From contig CALNAU010000191.1 in assembly GCA_937874275.1 (NCBI GenBank), positions 1 through 40,922 on the forward strand: a DNA stretch of 40,922 bases, in the 5' to 3' direction. Source of the DNA: an uncultured Clostridia bacterium (GTDB lineage Bacteria; Bacillota; Clostridia; Christensenellales; Aristaeellaceae). Below the pieces are notes generated by a model, which was not told where the DNA came from, made no database searches, and was given only the letters and a program-made list of their open reading frames with translations. The translations under genes and the position numbers were made by a program. Each line of letters begins with the position of its first letter. Position 1 is the first letter of the stretch. Shown piece after piece: positions 31,915 to 38,989 of the stretch.

Positions 31915-33296
31915 AACTGCGCACCCGCATCGGTGTCATTACCCTGGCGCTGTGCCTGCTGTTTGGCACGGCGCTGGCCGGGCTGTTGCTGCTGCGCTCC
32001 TTCCGGGTGGACCTGTCCAGCGAAATCAACCGCGGGCTGACCTCCAGCGATATGTTTTCGGCCAGCCTCACCGCCAGCCTGACCGCCTTCAGCACCCTGC
32101 CGGAGGAGGACAGCGCCAGCCGCGCCGTGCGGCTGACAGCCCAATACATGACCGACAACGCCCAGGTGGCCGTGGCAGATGCCCGGGGGCGGCTGCTGTA
32201 CGACAACTTTTTGCAGGAGCTGGCGCCGCTGCTGGACATGATGCCCGCCCAGGGCGGCGAATACAGCATCCGCAGCCTGTATGGCACGCCCTGGCTGCTG
32301 ATCCGCCGGGGCATCAACGCCCAGGGTGACGCCTATCACCTGTACTACGCCTGGCCGCTGGCGCGGGTCTATAACGGCGCGCGGCTGCAGGCGCGCACGG
32401 CATCCCTGCTGCTGGTGGCGCTGTGCGCGGCGATGGCCGTTGGCCTGTGGGTGGCGCTGCGGGCCAGCTTCTCCCCGCTGCGCCGGGTGGAGAAGGCTGC
32501 CAGCGGCATCGCGCAAGGGGATTACGATACCCGCGCCCCGGTGGTGCATGCCCACGATGAGGCCGGCCAGCTGGCGCTCGCCTTCAACCGCATGGCCGCC
32601 TCCACGCAGGAGCATGTGGAGCGCCTCACCCGGCAGGACGCGGCGCAAAAGCAATTTATCGCCGATATGGCCCACGAGCTCAAGACGCCCATGACCTCCA
32701 TGATTGGCTACGCCGACCTGCTGCGCCGCACCCAGGTGACCGAAAATCAGCGCCAGGAGGCGCTGAGCGCCATCGTGCAGCAGGGGGAGCGGCTGGAGCG
32801 CATGGGCACCAAGCTGCTGCGCCTGTCCGGGCTGGACAAGGGCGACGCCCTTACGCTGGCCGAGCACCGGACGGACGCGCTGTTTGAGCAGGCGGTTCAG
32901 GCGGTCGAGGGCCCGCGCGCTGAAAAGGGCGTCAACCTGCTGTCCGAGCCCGGCGACTTCCATTGGCACTGCGACGGTGACCTGATGGTGACCTTGCTGC
33001 AAAACCTGCTCAGCAACGCCATCCGCGCCAGCGAGCCCGGCGGGCGCGTGTGGCTGATCGCGCGGGCGGACGGCCTCAGCGTACGCGACGAGGGCTGCGG
33101 CATCCCGCCCGAGCACCTGCCCCACGTGACCGAGGCCTTCTACATGGTGGACAAGTCCCGCGCCCGCGCGGCGCAGGGGGCGGGGCTTGGCCTGGCGCTC
33201 TGCCGCCGCATCGCCCAGCTGCACAAAGCAAGGCTCACCATCGACAGCCAGCCCGGCCAGGGCACGACGGTCAGCCTATTGTTTACAACTTCGTGA
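31911..33296 (+). CDS. Sensor histidine kinase, HAMP type
   Basis: This 461-residue kinase has two membrane helices (about residues 8-29 and 164-184), an extracytoplasmic sensor of about 130 residues and a HAMP domain (about 185-235). The HisKA phosphoacceptor is His255 in DMAHELKTPMTS, followed by HATPase boxes LLSNAIRAS, VRDEGCGIP and GAGLGLALC. It overlaps the regulator by ATGA. Its last codons contain the second copy of the regulator box. The signal is unknown. Confidence 0.95.
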   Translation: MKLRTRIGVITLALCLLFGTALAGLLLLRSFRVDLSSEINRGLTSSDMFSASLTASLTAFSTLPEEDSASRAVRLTAQYMTDNAQVAVADARGRLLYDNFLQELAPLLDMMPAQGGEYSIRSLYGTPWLLIRRGINAQGDAYHLYYAWPLARVYNGARLQARTASLLLVALCAAMAVGLWVALRASFSPLRRVEKAASGIAQGDYDTRAPVVHAHDEAGQLALAFNRMAASTQEHVERLTRQDAAQKQFIADMAHELKTPMTSMIGYADLLRRTQVTENQRQEALSAIVQQGERLERMGTKLLRLSGLDKGDALTLAEHRTDALFEQAVQAVEGPRAEKGVNLLSEPGDFHWHCDGDLMVTLLQNLLSNAIRASEPGGRVWLIARADGLSVRDEGCGIPPEHLPHVTEAFYMVDKSRARAAQGAGLGLALCRRIAQLHKARLTIDSQPGQGTTVSLLFTTS

Positions 33297-33300
33297 CATC
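33283..33300 (+). promoter_or_regulatory. Second direct-repeat box, before the unknown secreted protein
   Basis: TTACAACTTCGTGACATC matches 16 of 18 positions of the box at 31184-31201 and keeps the 11-bp period. It overlaps the stop codon of the kinase gene and lies 60 bases before the next start. A small CGGCAG/CTGCCG hairpin (33301-33315) follows directly. Confidence 0.65.
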
Positions 33301-33359
33301 CGGCAGACCCTGCCGATACATGCCTGCGCTATCATGGCGGCATAGAAGGGAGGCACCCC

Positions 33360-35117
33360 ATGATACATGCCTTGAAAAAACTGCTGCTGGCGCTGTGCTG
33401 CCTGGCCGCCGTGGCCGCGGCCGCCCTGTCGCTGCCCTGGATGACCGAGCGCGCCATCGCGGGCACGCTGGATACCACCATGCCCTTTGCGACGCAGGCG
33501 CCGGAACCTGAGGCGGCGTCCGTTTCCCCCGCCGTGGTGCCCCTGCCCACGCAGGAGCTGCCCGATGCCCCCCCCTCCGACCCGACAGAAGCGCTGCCCT
33601 GGGCCACCTTGCCGCCCCTGACCCCGGCCCCCACCGCCATGCCTATGTCCACCCCCATCGCGCTCAACAGTTCGCAGGACATCACGGTGCTGCCCGTTGG
33701 AAACGACCAACCGCCGCCGGATTGGCGCGGCATGCTGCAGGTGCTGGATCAGTCGTCCGGCATGCCCGGCTGGACAAGCTGGGAGCCGCTGCTGGACCGG
33801 CTGGAAGTCCCGCAGGGCAGCCTGGCCGATCCGGTCTACCGGGGGGATGGCAACCTGCTGATTGCCGAGGCCCTGCTGCCGGCCGATATGGCCCGGCAAA
33901 AGCTGCTCAGCGGCCTGCTGGCAGCGCTTAATAACCCCCAGTCCTTCATCCCCCAGGACACCCTGCAGATGGTGATGGATTTGCCCATATGGGCCGCGTC
34001 CGACAGGCAGGGGGAGCATTCGGGCGCTGTGCTGTCATTGACCAACCGCCAGTTGATGGATTTCACGGTGCTTGATTTGATGGCGCAAAACCCGCCCGAG
34101 GGCAACAGCGACCCCCTGTACAGCCAGCAGCGCGAGGCCGTATGCGCGGGCATCGCCGATCAGGTGGACCTCTACCGCGGCGGCTATGACCGCAGCATGA
34201 CGCTGGTGCGTGAGTTCAGCGCGGCAAGCATGCAGGAGTTGGTTGTCATCCAGGCGGAGCCGTATCTGTGCAACAGCGATTGGGATTACCGCGTCGCCGG
34301 CCACCATGTGGTGGCGGTAGACTTGCCCAGCGGCCGACAGTACACCCTGACCACCGATCTAATCAGCGACAAGGTCATCGGTCTAGCCGAGGAAAACACC
34401 GAACCCTACCTCAAGACCTATGCCCGCCTGCTGGAACGGGCGCAGACGCAGCGCAATGCCGTCGCGCTGGGCACCAACCGGGGGTTTGACCAGAAGATAA
34501 CCGGCATATTATCCCAACTGTCGGGCGTGGATTTTGCCGCCGACCCCGCGCAATGGAGCATGGAATTTGGCGGAGGGATCATCGACAACAACCAGTCCGT
34601 GTGGACCAGGGATATCTACCCCGCGGACTATGAGGCGCGGCTGCTGGATGCCCAGGGTGTGCCCCCGGTCCGCTACAGCCTGGTGCTGGATGACAGCCTG
34701 GCGCTGTACAGCTATGAAGCTGTTGACGCCCAATACGCCAGCAGCGGCGGGGAGAGCATGTGGTTTGACCAGCCCGGCTTTGACGACTGGCTGTGGAAAA
34801 ACGCCGCCTATTACGCCTCCCATGGGCAGAATGAGCTGGTGGATACCCTGCAATATGCCGCCAGGGATGCCAACCAGCTGGCGGAGCAGAAGCTGGCCAC
34901 GGTCAACCAGGGCGACCTGCAGCTCAGCCTTGCCAAGGTGCGCGCGCTCAACATCCATTGGCGCAACCCGTCGGATGGGAGAGACGGCAAGCAGTACTGG
35001 GTGGTGCTGACGGCCGAAATCACCGGCCCGCAAGGCATCCGCTATGTGATGGACATTATCGTCCGCCCTGACCATTCCACCTCGCTGTCCGCCATCCGGC
35101 GGGTGGCCGCAGAATAG
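33360..35117 (+). CDS. Secreted or membrane-anchored protein of unknown function
   Basis: I do not recognise this 585-residue protein. An N-terminal hydrophobic helix (about residues 7-25) may be a signal or anchor. It is followed by a Pro/Ala/Thr-rich low-complexity linker (about 45-105, with repeated proline-threonine pairs). The remainder, about 480 residues, looks globular and acidic, with aromatic-rich segments such as LCNSDWDYRVAGHHVV, WSMEFGGGII and IHWRNPSDGRDGKQYWVV. ATG 33360 has GGGAGG seven bases upstream. It follows the two-component pair and is preceded by a copy of the regulator's box, so it is the probable output of that system. Confidence 0.85.
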   Translation: MIHALKKLLLALCCLAAVAAAALSLPWMTERAIAGTLDTTMPFATQAPEPEAASVSPAVVPLPTQELPDAPPSDPTEALPWATLPPLTPAPTAMPMSTPIALNSSQDITVLPVGNDQPPPDWRGMLQVLDQSSGMPGWTSWEPLLDRLEVPQGSLADPVYRGDGNLLIAEALLPADMARQKLLSGLLAALNNPQSFIPQDTLQMVMDLPIWAASDRQGEHSGAVLSLTNRQLMDFTVLDLMAQNPPEGNSDPLYSQQREAVCAGIADQVDLYRGGYDRSMTLVREFSAASMQELVVIQAEPYLCNSDWDYRVAGHHVVAVDLPSGRQYTLTTDLISDKVIGLAEENTEPYLKTYARLLERAQTQRNAVALGTNRGFDQKITGILSQLSGVDFAADPAQWSMEFGGGIIDNNQSVWTRDIYPADYEARLLDAQGVPPVRYSLVLDDSLALYSYEAVDAQYASSGGESMWFDQPGFDDWLWKNAAYYASHGQNELVDTLQYAARDANQLAEQKLATVNQGDLQLSLAKVRALNIHWRNPSDGRDGKQYWVVLTAEITGPQGIRYVMDIIVRPDHSTSLSAIRRVAAE

Positions 35118-35149
35118 GCCGCCGGCCACATCAATCACCGGTAATACAT

Positions 35150-35188
35150 GCCGCCGGGGCTGCCTTGAAGGCGGCCCCGGCGGCTTTG
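35150..35188. terminator. Hairpin between convergent genes
   Basis: GCCGCCGGGGC (35150-35160) pairs with GCCCCGGCGGC (35174-35184), with an inner TGCC/GGC helix. CTTTG follows on the plus strand. It lies 33 bases past the unknown secreted-protein gene and 14 bases before the end of the opposing flavoprotein gene, so it may serve both. Confidence 0.65.
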
Positions 35189-35201
35189 TGCGGTGTCCTG
35201 T

Positions 35202-35861
35202 CTATTGGTGCCCGTAAGGAAGGGGCCCGTAGGGATCGTGGCCATGGCGGCGCAAGCCCTTGTCCACCATGCGGTTGAGAAAAGCCGAGAATACCCGGGC
35301 CATCACGCCGCCGGGCAAGCGCTGCGCCTGCTTGTACAGGCTGTCGGGGGCGGGGCGGCCGGCGGCGATGTGGCCGGCAAAGGCCGCAAAGGCGGGCACC
35401 ACCCGCCGGGCGGACAGATGCTTCTCCAGCGGCTGGCCGTCCAGCATGGCGCCGCCGCCCAGCACGAAGCCGCCCATCCACCTCAGGCCGCATGCCCGGG
35501 CAAACAGCTGCAGGCTCTCCAGCCCCTGGCGGTGGGTGTGCAGGTAGGGCATGCCGCCGTTGATGATGCCGTAGAGCCGCTGGCCGGCCCACGGGGCCTG
35601 CAAGGCCGCGGCCTCAAGCAGCGCCAGCACGGGGGCAGGGTAGGTGTTGATGTAGCAGGGGCCGCTGATGACGATGGTGTCCGCCCGGGCCATGCGTTCC
35701 AACAGGGCATGGGTGCCCTTTTCCCGGTACAGGAATACGATCTGGCCGCCGGTAACAGCCTGCACACGCCGGAGCAGCATCATGCTGGTGCCCCGGGCGC
35801 GGGGGCTAGCGCAGATCAGCAGCGTGCTGTCGGCAGGCGCATTCATCCTGTGCTCATCCAT
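35202..35861 (-). CDS. Flavodoxin-fold NAD(P)H-dependent oxidoreductase
   Basis: This 219-residue flavodoxin-like protein starts at ATG 35861, which has GGAGG nine bases upstream and overlaps the preceding gene by eight bases. STLLICASPRARGTSMMLLRRV is the FMN-phosphate-binding start (residues about 12-33). DTIVISGPCYINTYPAPVLALLEAA is typical of the NAD(P)H-dependent FMN reductase group. The C-terminal 60 residues are basic. The substrate is unknown. It is last in an operon with a partner flavoprotein, a MarR regulator and an FMN-binding membrane protein. Confidence 0.82.
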   Translation of the reverse strand: MDEHRMNAPADSTLLICASPRARGTSMMLLRRVQAVTGGQIVFLYREKGTHALLERMARADTIVISGPCYINTYPAPVLALLEAAALQAPWAGQRLYGIINGGMPYLHTHRQGLESLQLFARACGLRWMGGFVLGGGAMLDGQPLEKHLSARRVVPAFAAFAGHIAAGRPAPDSLYKQAQRLPGGVMARVFSAFLNRMVDKGLRRHGHDPYGPLPYGHQ

Positions 35862-36393
35862 GGCGCATCGCCTCCACCACCGCGTCAACCTGCGCCTGGG
35901 GACAGTTTTCCTCCAGCACAAAGGTGCGGCCGGCAGAGTCCATGATGCGCAGATTCTCTGCATGCAGGCGGCGGAAGGCCTCCTGCTCCTGCGCGTCGCA
36001 GCCCGGCCCGGCCACGCCCACGGCAAAGAACGGGCGGCTGTCGCCCCGGCTACCCTTGACCAGCTCCCCCTGCCGCACCCGGTAGTGGGGATCGCCCAGC
36101 ACGCAGGTGCGGTCCTGCACCCGCTTGGCCGCCGCGGAAAACGACCCAAAGCGGATGGGGCTGACGATCACATACCCCCTACCCCCAACCATGGATTGGA
36201 GAAGTTCCTCCATGTCGTCGCGCTGCACGCAGCGGCCAAAGGTCTTGCCGCCGCATGAGCCGCAGCCCAGGCAGGGCTTTACGTTCATGGTGTCGGCGTG
36301 GAAGTACGCGCAGGGCACGCCCGCGGCCCGGGCTGCCTCGTGCAGGCGGCGGCCGATATCCTGCCCCTGATCGTCTGAAATGATGGTAATCAT
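35854..36393 (-). CDS. Iron-sulfur flavoprotein-like oxidoreductase
   Basis: This 179-residue flavodoxin-fold protein from ATG 36393 has a compact cysteine motif, C-x2-C-x2-C-x7-C, in PCLGCGSCGGKTFGRC. This matches Isf-type flavoproteins carrying a [4Fe-4S] cluster, although many CxGCxxC oxidoreductases are annotated without a cluster. VIVSPIRFGSFSAAAKRVQDR is the region expected near the flavin ring. There is no Shine-Dalgarno sequence before the ATG, because a palindromic element (36394-36548) begins at the very next base. The original AGGAGG now sits about 160 bases away at the end of the MarR gene. Expression may therefore be reduced. Confidence 0.82.
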   Translation of the reverse strand: MITIISDDQGQDIGRRLHEAARAAGVPCAYFHADTMNVKPCLGCGSCGGKTFGRCVQRDDMEELLQSMVGGRGYVIVSPIRFGSFSAAAKRVQDRTCVLGDPHYRVRQGELVKGSRGDSRPFFAVGVAGPGCDAQEQEAFRRLHAENLRIMDSAGRTFVLEENCPQAQVDAVVEAMRHG

Positions 36394-36553
36394 ACTAAAC
36401 GAAAACGTTAACGCAAGGATGGACAGAGGATTTTTTCGGCTGCGTGAAGCCGAAGAAGGGAAGCGTAGCGGCGCTACGCTGACCGAAAGAGGCAATGCGT
36501 AGGCGGAAAAAGACAAGTCCCATCAAGGCGTTAAGGTTTGAGTTTAGTATCAT
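36389..36553. mobile_element. 155-bp palindromic MITE with 5-bp target duplication
   Basis: The element spans 36394-36548, begins ACTAAAC and ends GTTTAGT. It is symmetrical about 36471 without net gaps. The outer 29 bases of the arms match at 23 positions, and the centre AGCGTAGCG/CGCTACGCT is perfect. ATCAT flanks it on both sides (36389-36393 and 36549-36553), as expected for a target-site duplication. It encodes nothing. It separates the MarR stop from the flavoprotein start. Its 27-base core resembles that of the repeat at 13030-13107. Confidence 0.8.
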
Positions 36554-37059
36554 ACATCCTCCTGATCCTGCCCGCCCGAAAAAGCGCGGCGCAGGTTGTC
36601 GTTCATGTGCTCCACGGTGCGGCGGGTGACGGCGATATCCTCCTGGGGGATGCCCTCACAAATGGCCTGCATGAAGCCCCCGCTCTGGTCGCGGTACTTG
36701 CGCTCAAAGGCCTGGGTGTGGGGCGTTGTGTGGATCAGCGTGCGCCGGGCATCGGCCGGGTCCTTCTGCAGCTGCACCAGGCCGGTCTTTTCTAGCCGCA
36801 GCAGCAGCTGCTTGAGGTTCTGGTGGGAGGTGCCAATCAGCGCAGCCACCTCCTGCACGCCTGGGGGCTGCGGAAACACGCTGACGCCCAGCAGGGCAAA
36901 CCACTGCTTCCACGTGACCTCCTCAAACTGGGCATCCCCCGCCGCCTGGATGCGGTTGACCAGCGCGTTGAGCAGCGCGAAGAGGACGTAGCGATCCTCA
37001 TATTGCCCTGGCAGCATGGCGTCCGGCAGGGGTACAGGGCTCTGCTCATGCCCGCTCAC
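36550..37059 (-). CDS. MarR-family transcriptional regulator
   Basis: This 169-residue winged-helix regulator of the MarR family starts at GTG 37059. The DNA-binding part is VQEVAALIGTSHQNLKQLLLRLEKTGLVQLQKDPADARRTL (residues about 68-108; helix 3 around SHQNLKQLLLRLE). The start overlaps the stop of the FMN-binding gene (GTGA). Its own stop lies inside the left copy of the MITE target duplication. It likely represses its operon through the palindrome at 37476-37491. The inducing ligand is unknown; flavin-redox neighbours suggest a redox-active or aromatic compound. Confidence 0.9.
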   Translation of the reverse strand: MSGHEQSPVPLPDAMLPGQYEDRYVLFALLNALVNRIQAAGDAQFEEVTWKQWFALLGVSVFPQPPGVQEVAALIGTSHQNLKQLLLRLEKTGLVQLQKDPADARRTLIHTTPHTQAFERKYRDQSGGFMQAICEGIPQEDIAVTRRTVEHMNDNLRRAFSGGQDQEDV

Positions 37060-37451
37060 GGTGTTTTCCCCCCGTTCATGGCATTCAACGCCGCGGCCTT
37101 AATCACCAGGCTGGAGGCAGTGGCACCCGCCACCGCATCCACGTCCACGGTGTTTAGCGCCACCATCGCCTGGGCCACCGCCTCGGCGGGCGCGCCCATG
37201 CCATTGTCATGGCGGGCAATGTCCACCCGGGCGATGCGGCCCGCCCGGATGGTCACCTCCACATCCGCCTTGACCAGCAGCGCGCCGGCATGCCCCCGAT
37301 ACCTGCCGTCAGCCATGGCTGCGGGATCAGCGGCAGAAAAATCAAGCTTCTCCATCTGCCGCACCTGGCTGCCCATTACCACCATGGCCCCCGCGGCCAG
37401 CACCAACAACAACACGATCAAACCCAGCAGGATCTTCCACCACTTGCGCAT
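37056..37451 (-). CDS. FMN-binding domain membrane protein
   Basis: This 131-residue protein from ATG 37451 (GGAGG five to six bases upstream) has one N-terminal membrane helix (about residues 5-27) and an extracytoplasmic FMN_bind domain. The domain ends in DAVAGATASSLVIKAA, where the threonine of the GAT motif is the expected covalent FMN site. GRYRGHAG is the usual start of the domain. It is the first gene of the flavin/redox operon. Electron transfer across the membrane is a plausible role, but the partner is not identified. Confidence 0.88.
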   Translation of the reverse strand: MRKWWKILLGLIVLLLVLAAGAMVVMGSQVRQMEKLDFSAADPAAMADGRYRGHAGALLVKADVEVTIRAGRIARVDIARHDNGMGAPAEAVAQAMVALNTVDVDAVAGATASSLVIKAAALNAMNGGKTP

Positions 37452-37475
37452 GTCTGCCTCCGTCCACACTCAATT

Positions 37476-37491
37476 AGGTAATTAGTTACCT
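37476..37491 (-). promoter_or_regulatory. Putative MarR operator
   Basis: AGGTAATTAGTTACCT is palindromic at all but the two central mismatching positions. It covers the predicted transcription start of the FMN-binding/MarR operon, as expected for a repressor site. Confidence 0.6.
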
Positions 37492-37496
37492 TTTTT

Positions 37497-37525
37497 ATTG
37501 TAATGGGAATCCCATCCCCTGTCAA
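37497..37525 (-). promoter_or_regulatory. Promoter of the FMN-binding/MarR operon
   Basis: On the minus strand a perfect TTGACA (37520-37525), a 17-base spacer and TACAAT (37497-37502) place the start near 37490, within the MarR-type palindrome. Confidence 0.8.
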
Positions 37526-37527
37526 GG

Positions 37528-37569
37528 GGAAAACAAACGAGCAGGCGGTCTCATACAGACCATACCTGC
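37528..37569 (-). terminator. Terminator of the MBOAT/AlgX-like operon
   Basis: On the minus strand GCAGG and GGTCT pair with AGACC and CCTGC (two 5-bp helices with a small internal loop), followed by TCGTTTGTTTTCC. It ends 22 bases after the AlgX-like gene. Confidence 0.7.
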
Positions 37570-37591
37570 CCATCGGGTTGCGTACGCCGCG

Positions 37592-38974
37592 TCAGCGGAA
37601 GTCGTACATGCTTTTGTGGCTGTCGTACTCCACCGGGAACATGGATGAGTAGGCAACCACCACCATATCGTAGCCGCCCCAGTCAACCAATGCCTGCAGG
37701 CTGCCGTTGAAGCTGCGCAGGTCTACAAAATCCAGCGCCTCCAGCCCCAGGCTCAGGAAGGGGGCCAGCGTGCTGCTGAAGGAGTCGCCCAGCAGCAGCA
37801 TCCGCTTGCCCTGCTTGGGCAGCAGGTTGTTCTCCAGCCGGATGAAGGCATGCGTGGAATAGGCAGAATACAAATAGGCGCCGTAGGTGTTCTGGTTGTA
37901 GTAGTCCTTGTACTCCAGCTGGGATTGATCGTATATGATGTCAAAGCCGCCCGTTGCATCCAGGCCGAGGGACTCTATCTGCAGCCGCAGCTCCACCGGG
38001 AAGATCGGATGCAAGGTGACCAGGTCATCCGGCTTGGCGCGGGCCAGCGTCACCTTCTTGCCCAGGGAGCCCAGAAACCAGTCCTCATACACGGTTTGCG
38101 TATAGTTCTCCGGCTTCAGGACGGCAAGGTCAATCGCATAGCCGAACGAGCCGTTGAGCACCTGCGCAATCTCCCCGGCAGCCCACAGCCCGGTTTGCGG
38201 CAGCCAGTGATGGTCGGAGTTGAAAAACAGAGCGTGGTAGGTTTCCGGGTATTGCTGCTCCGCATGATCGCGCAAATCCAGCGCCGACACGCCCCTGCTG
38301 CGGATGCCCTCCACCAGGCGGTTGGCGTTGTCATTATAAAAGTCCACCACATCGTTAAACCCGCCGTCCTGACGGCTAATCTTGTTGGGCAGCTGCACAA
38401 ACAGCAGGGGGATACCCCGGCTGTCCAAAAAGCCCCGCAGATCGCCTATGGCCGCAGCGTTGCCATCCACGTCGATCCTGCCGTTGAAGGTGGTCAGGTA
38501 GCCCTCCCCCAGGTCGACCACGTTGTTATACTCGCTGTAGCCTGCCAGGTTCCAGCCGATGAGCCGCTCATATCGGTTGGCGCTCTCCACGATGGGCTGC
38601 CTGAACATCAGGTGCTGGTTTGCATACAGATCGATCGCGGTGGATATGCGCCCTACCCGGCTCTTCATCCAGCCCTGCAGCTCATCAATCCAGCGGAACC
38701 GATGCGCCCAGCGGGTCGTCTGGGCAGCCGGCACGGAAAACGGATAGCGCTCGTCCCAGTCGGTCACCTCGGCCCTCTCATCGCCGATGGGGCCCGGTAT
38801 GGACAGCCGCCGATCCTCCCACATGACCAGGCGGGTAAAGGCATTGTTCATGCCCAGCCGATTGATCAGAATGTATCGTGTGCCAAAGCGAAGGCCAATC
38901 AGCAGCATGAACACGACCAGCACCAGCATCAGCAGCCTGGCGAGGAGGGCGTGCCCTTTTTCAATGGTGTTCAA
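37592..38974 (-). CDS. AlgX/DHHW-like SGNH-type protein (MBOAT partner)
   Basis: This 460-residue protein has an N-terminal membrane anchor (about residues 12-32) and an extracytoplasmic domain like those of AlgX/AlgJ and DHHW proteins. FFNSDHHWLPQTG carries the Asp-His-His of the family. MLLLGDSFSSTLAPFL is the GDSF-type serine block. LLFVQLPNKI and YDMVVVAYSS are further conserved strands. It follows an MBOAT gene by 15 bases, the usual pair for O-acetylation of a surface or extracellular polymer. The polymer acceptor is not identified. Confidence 0.88.
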   Translation of the reverse strand: MNTIEKGHALLARLLMLVLVVFMLLIGLRFGTRYILINRLGMNNAFTRLVMWEDRRLSIPGPIGDERAEVTDWDERYPFSVPAAQTTRWAHRFRWIDELQGWMKSRVGRISTAIDLYANQHLMFRQPIVESANRYERLIGWNLAGYSEYNNVVDLGEGYLTTFNGRIDVDGNAAAIGDLRGFLDSRGIPLLFVQLPNKISRQDGGFNDVVDFYNDNANRLVEGIRSRGVSALDLRDHAEQQYPETYHALFFNSDHHWLPQTGLWAAGEIAQVLNGSFGYAIDLAVLKPENYTQTVYEDWFLGSLGKKVTLARAKPDDLVTLHPIFPVELRLQIESLGLDATGGFDIIYDQSQLEYKDYYNQNTYGAYLYSAYSTHAFIRLENNLLPKQGKRMLLLGDSFSSTLAPFLSLGLEALDFVDLRSFNGSLQALVDWGGYDMVVVAYSSMFPVEYDSHKSMYDFR

Positions 38975-38989
38975 AGCTATCCTCCTTAT

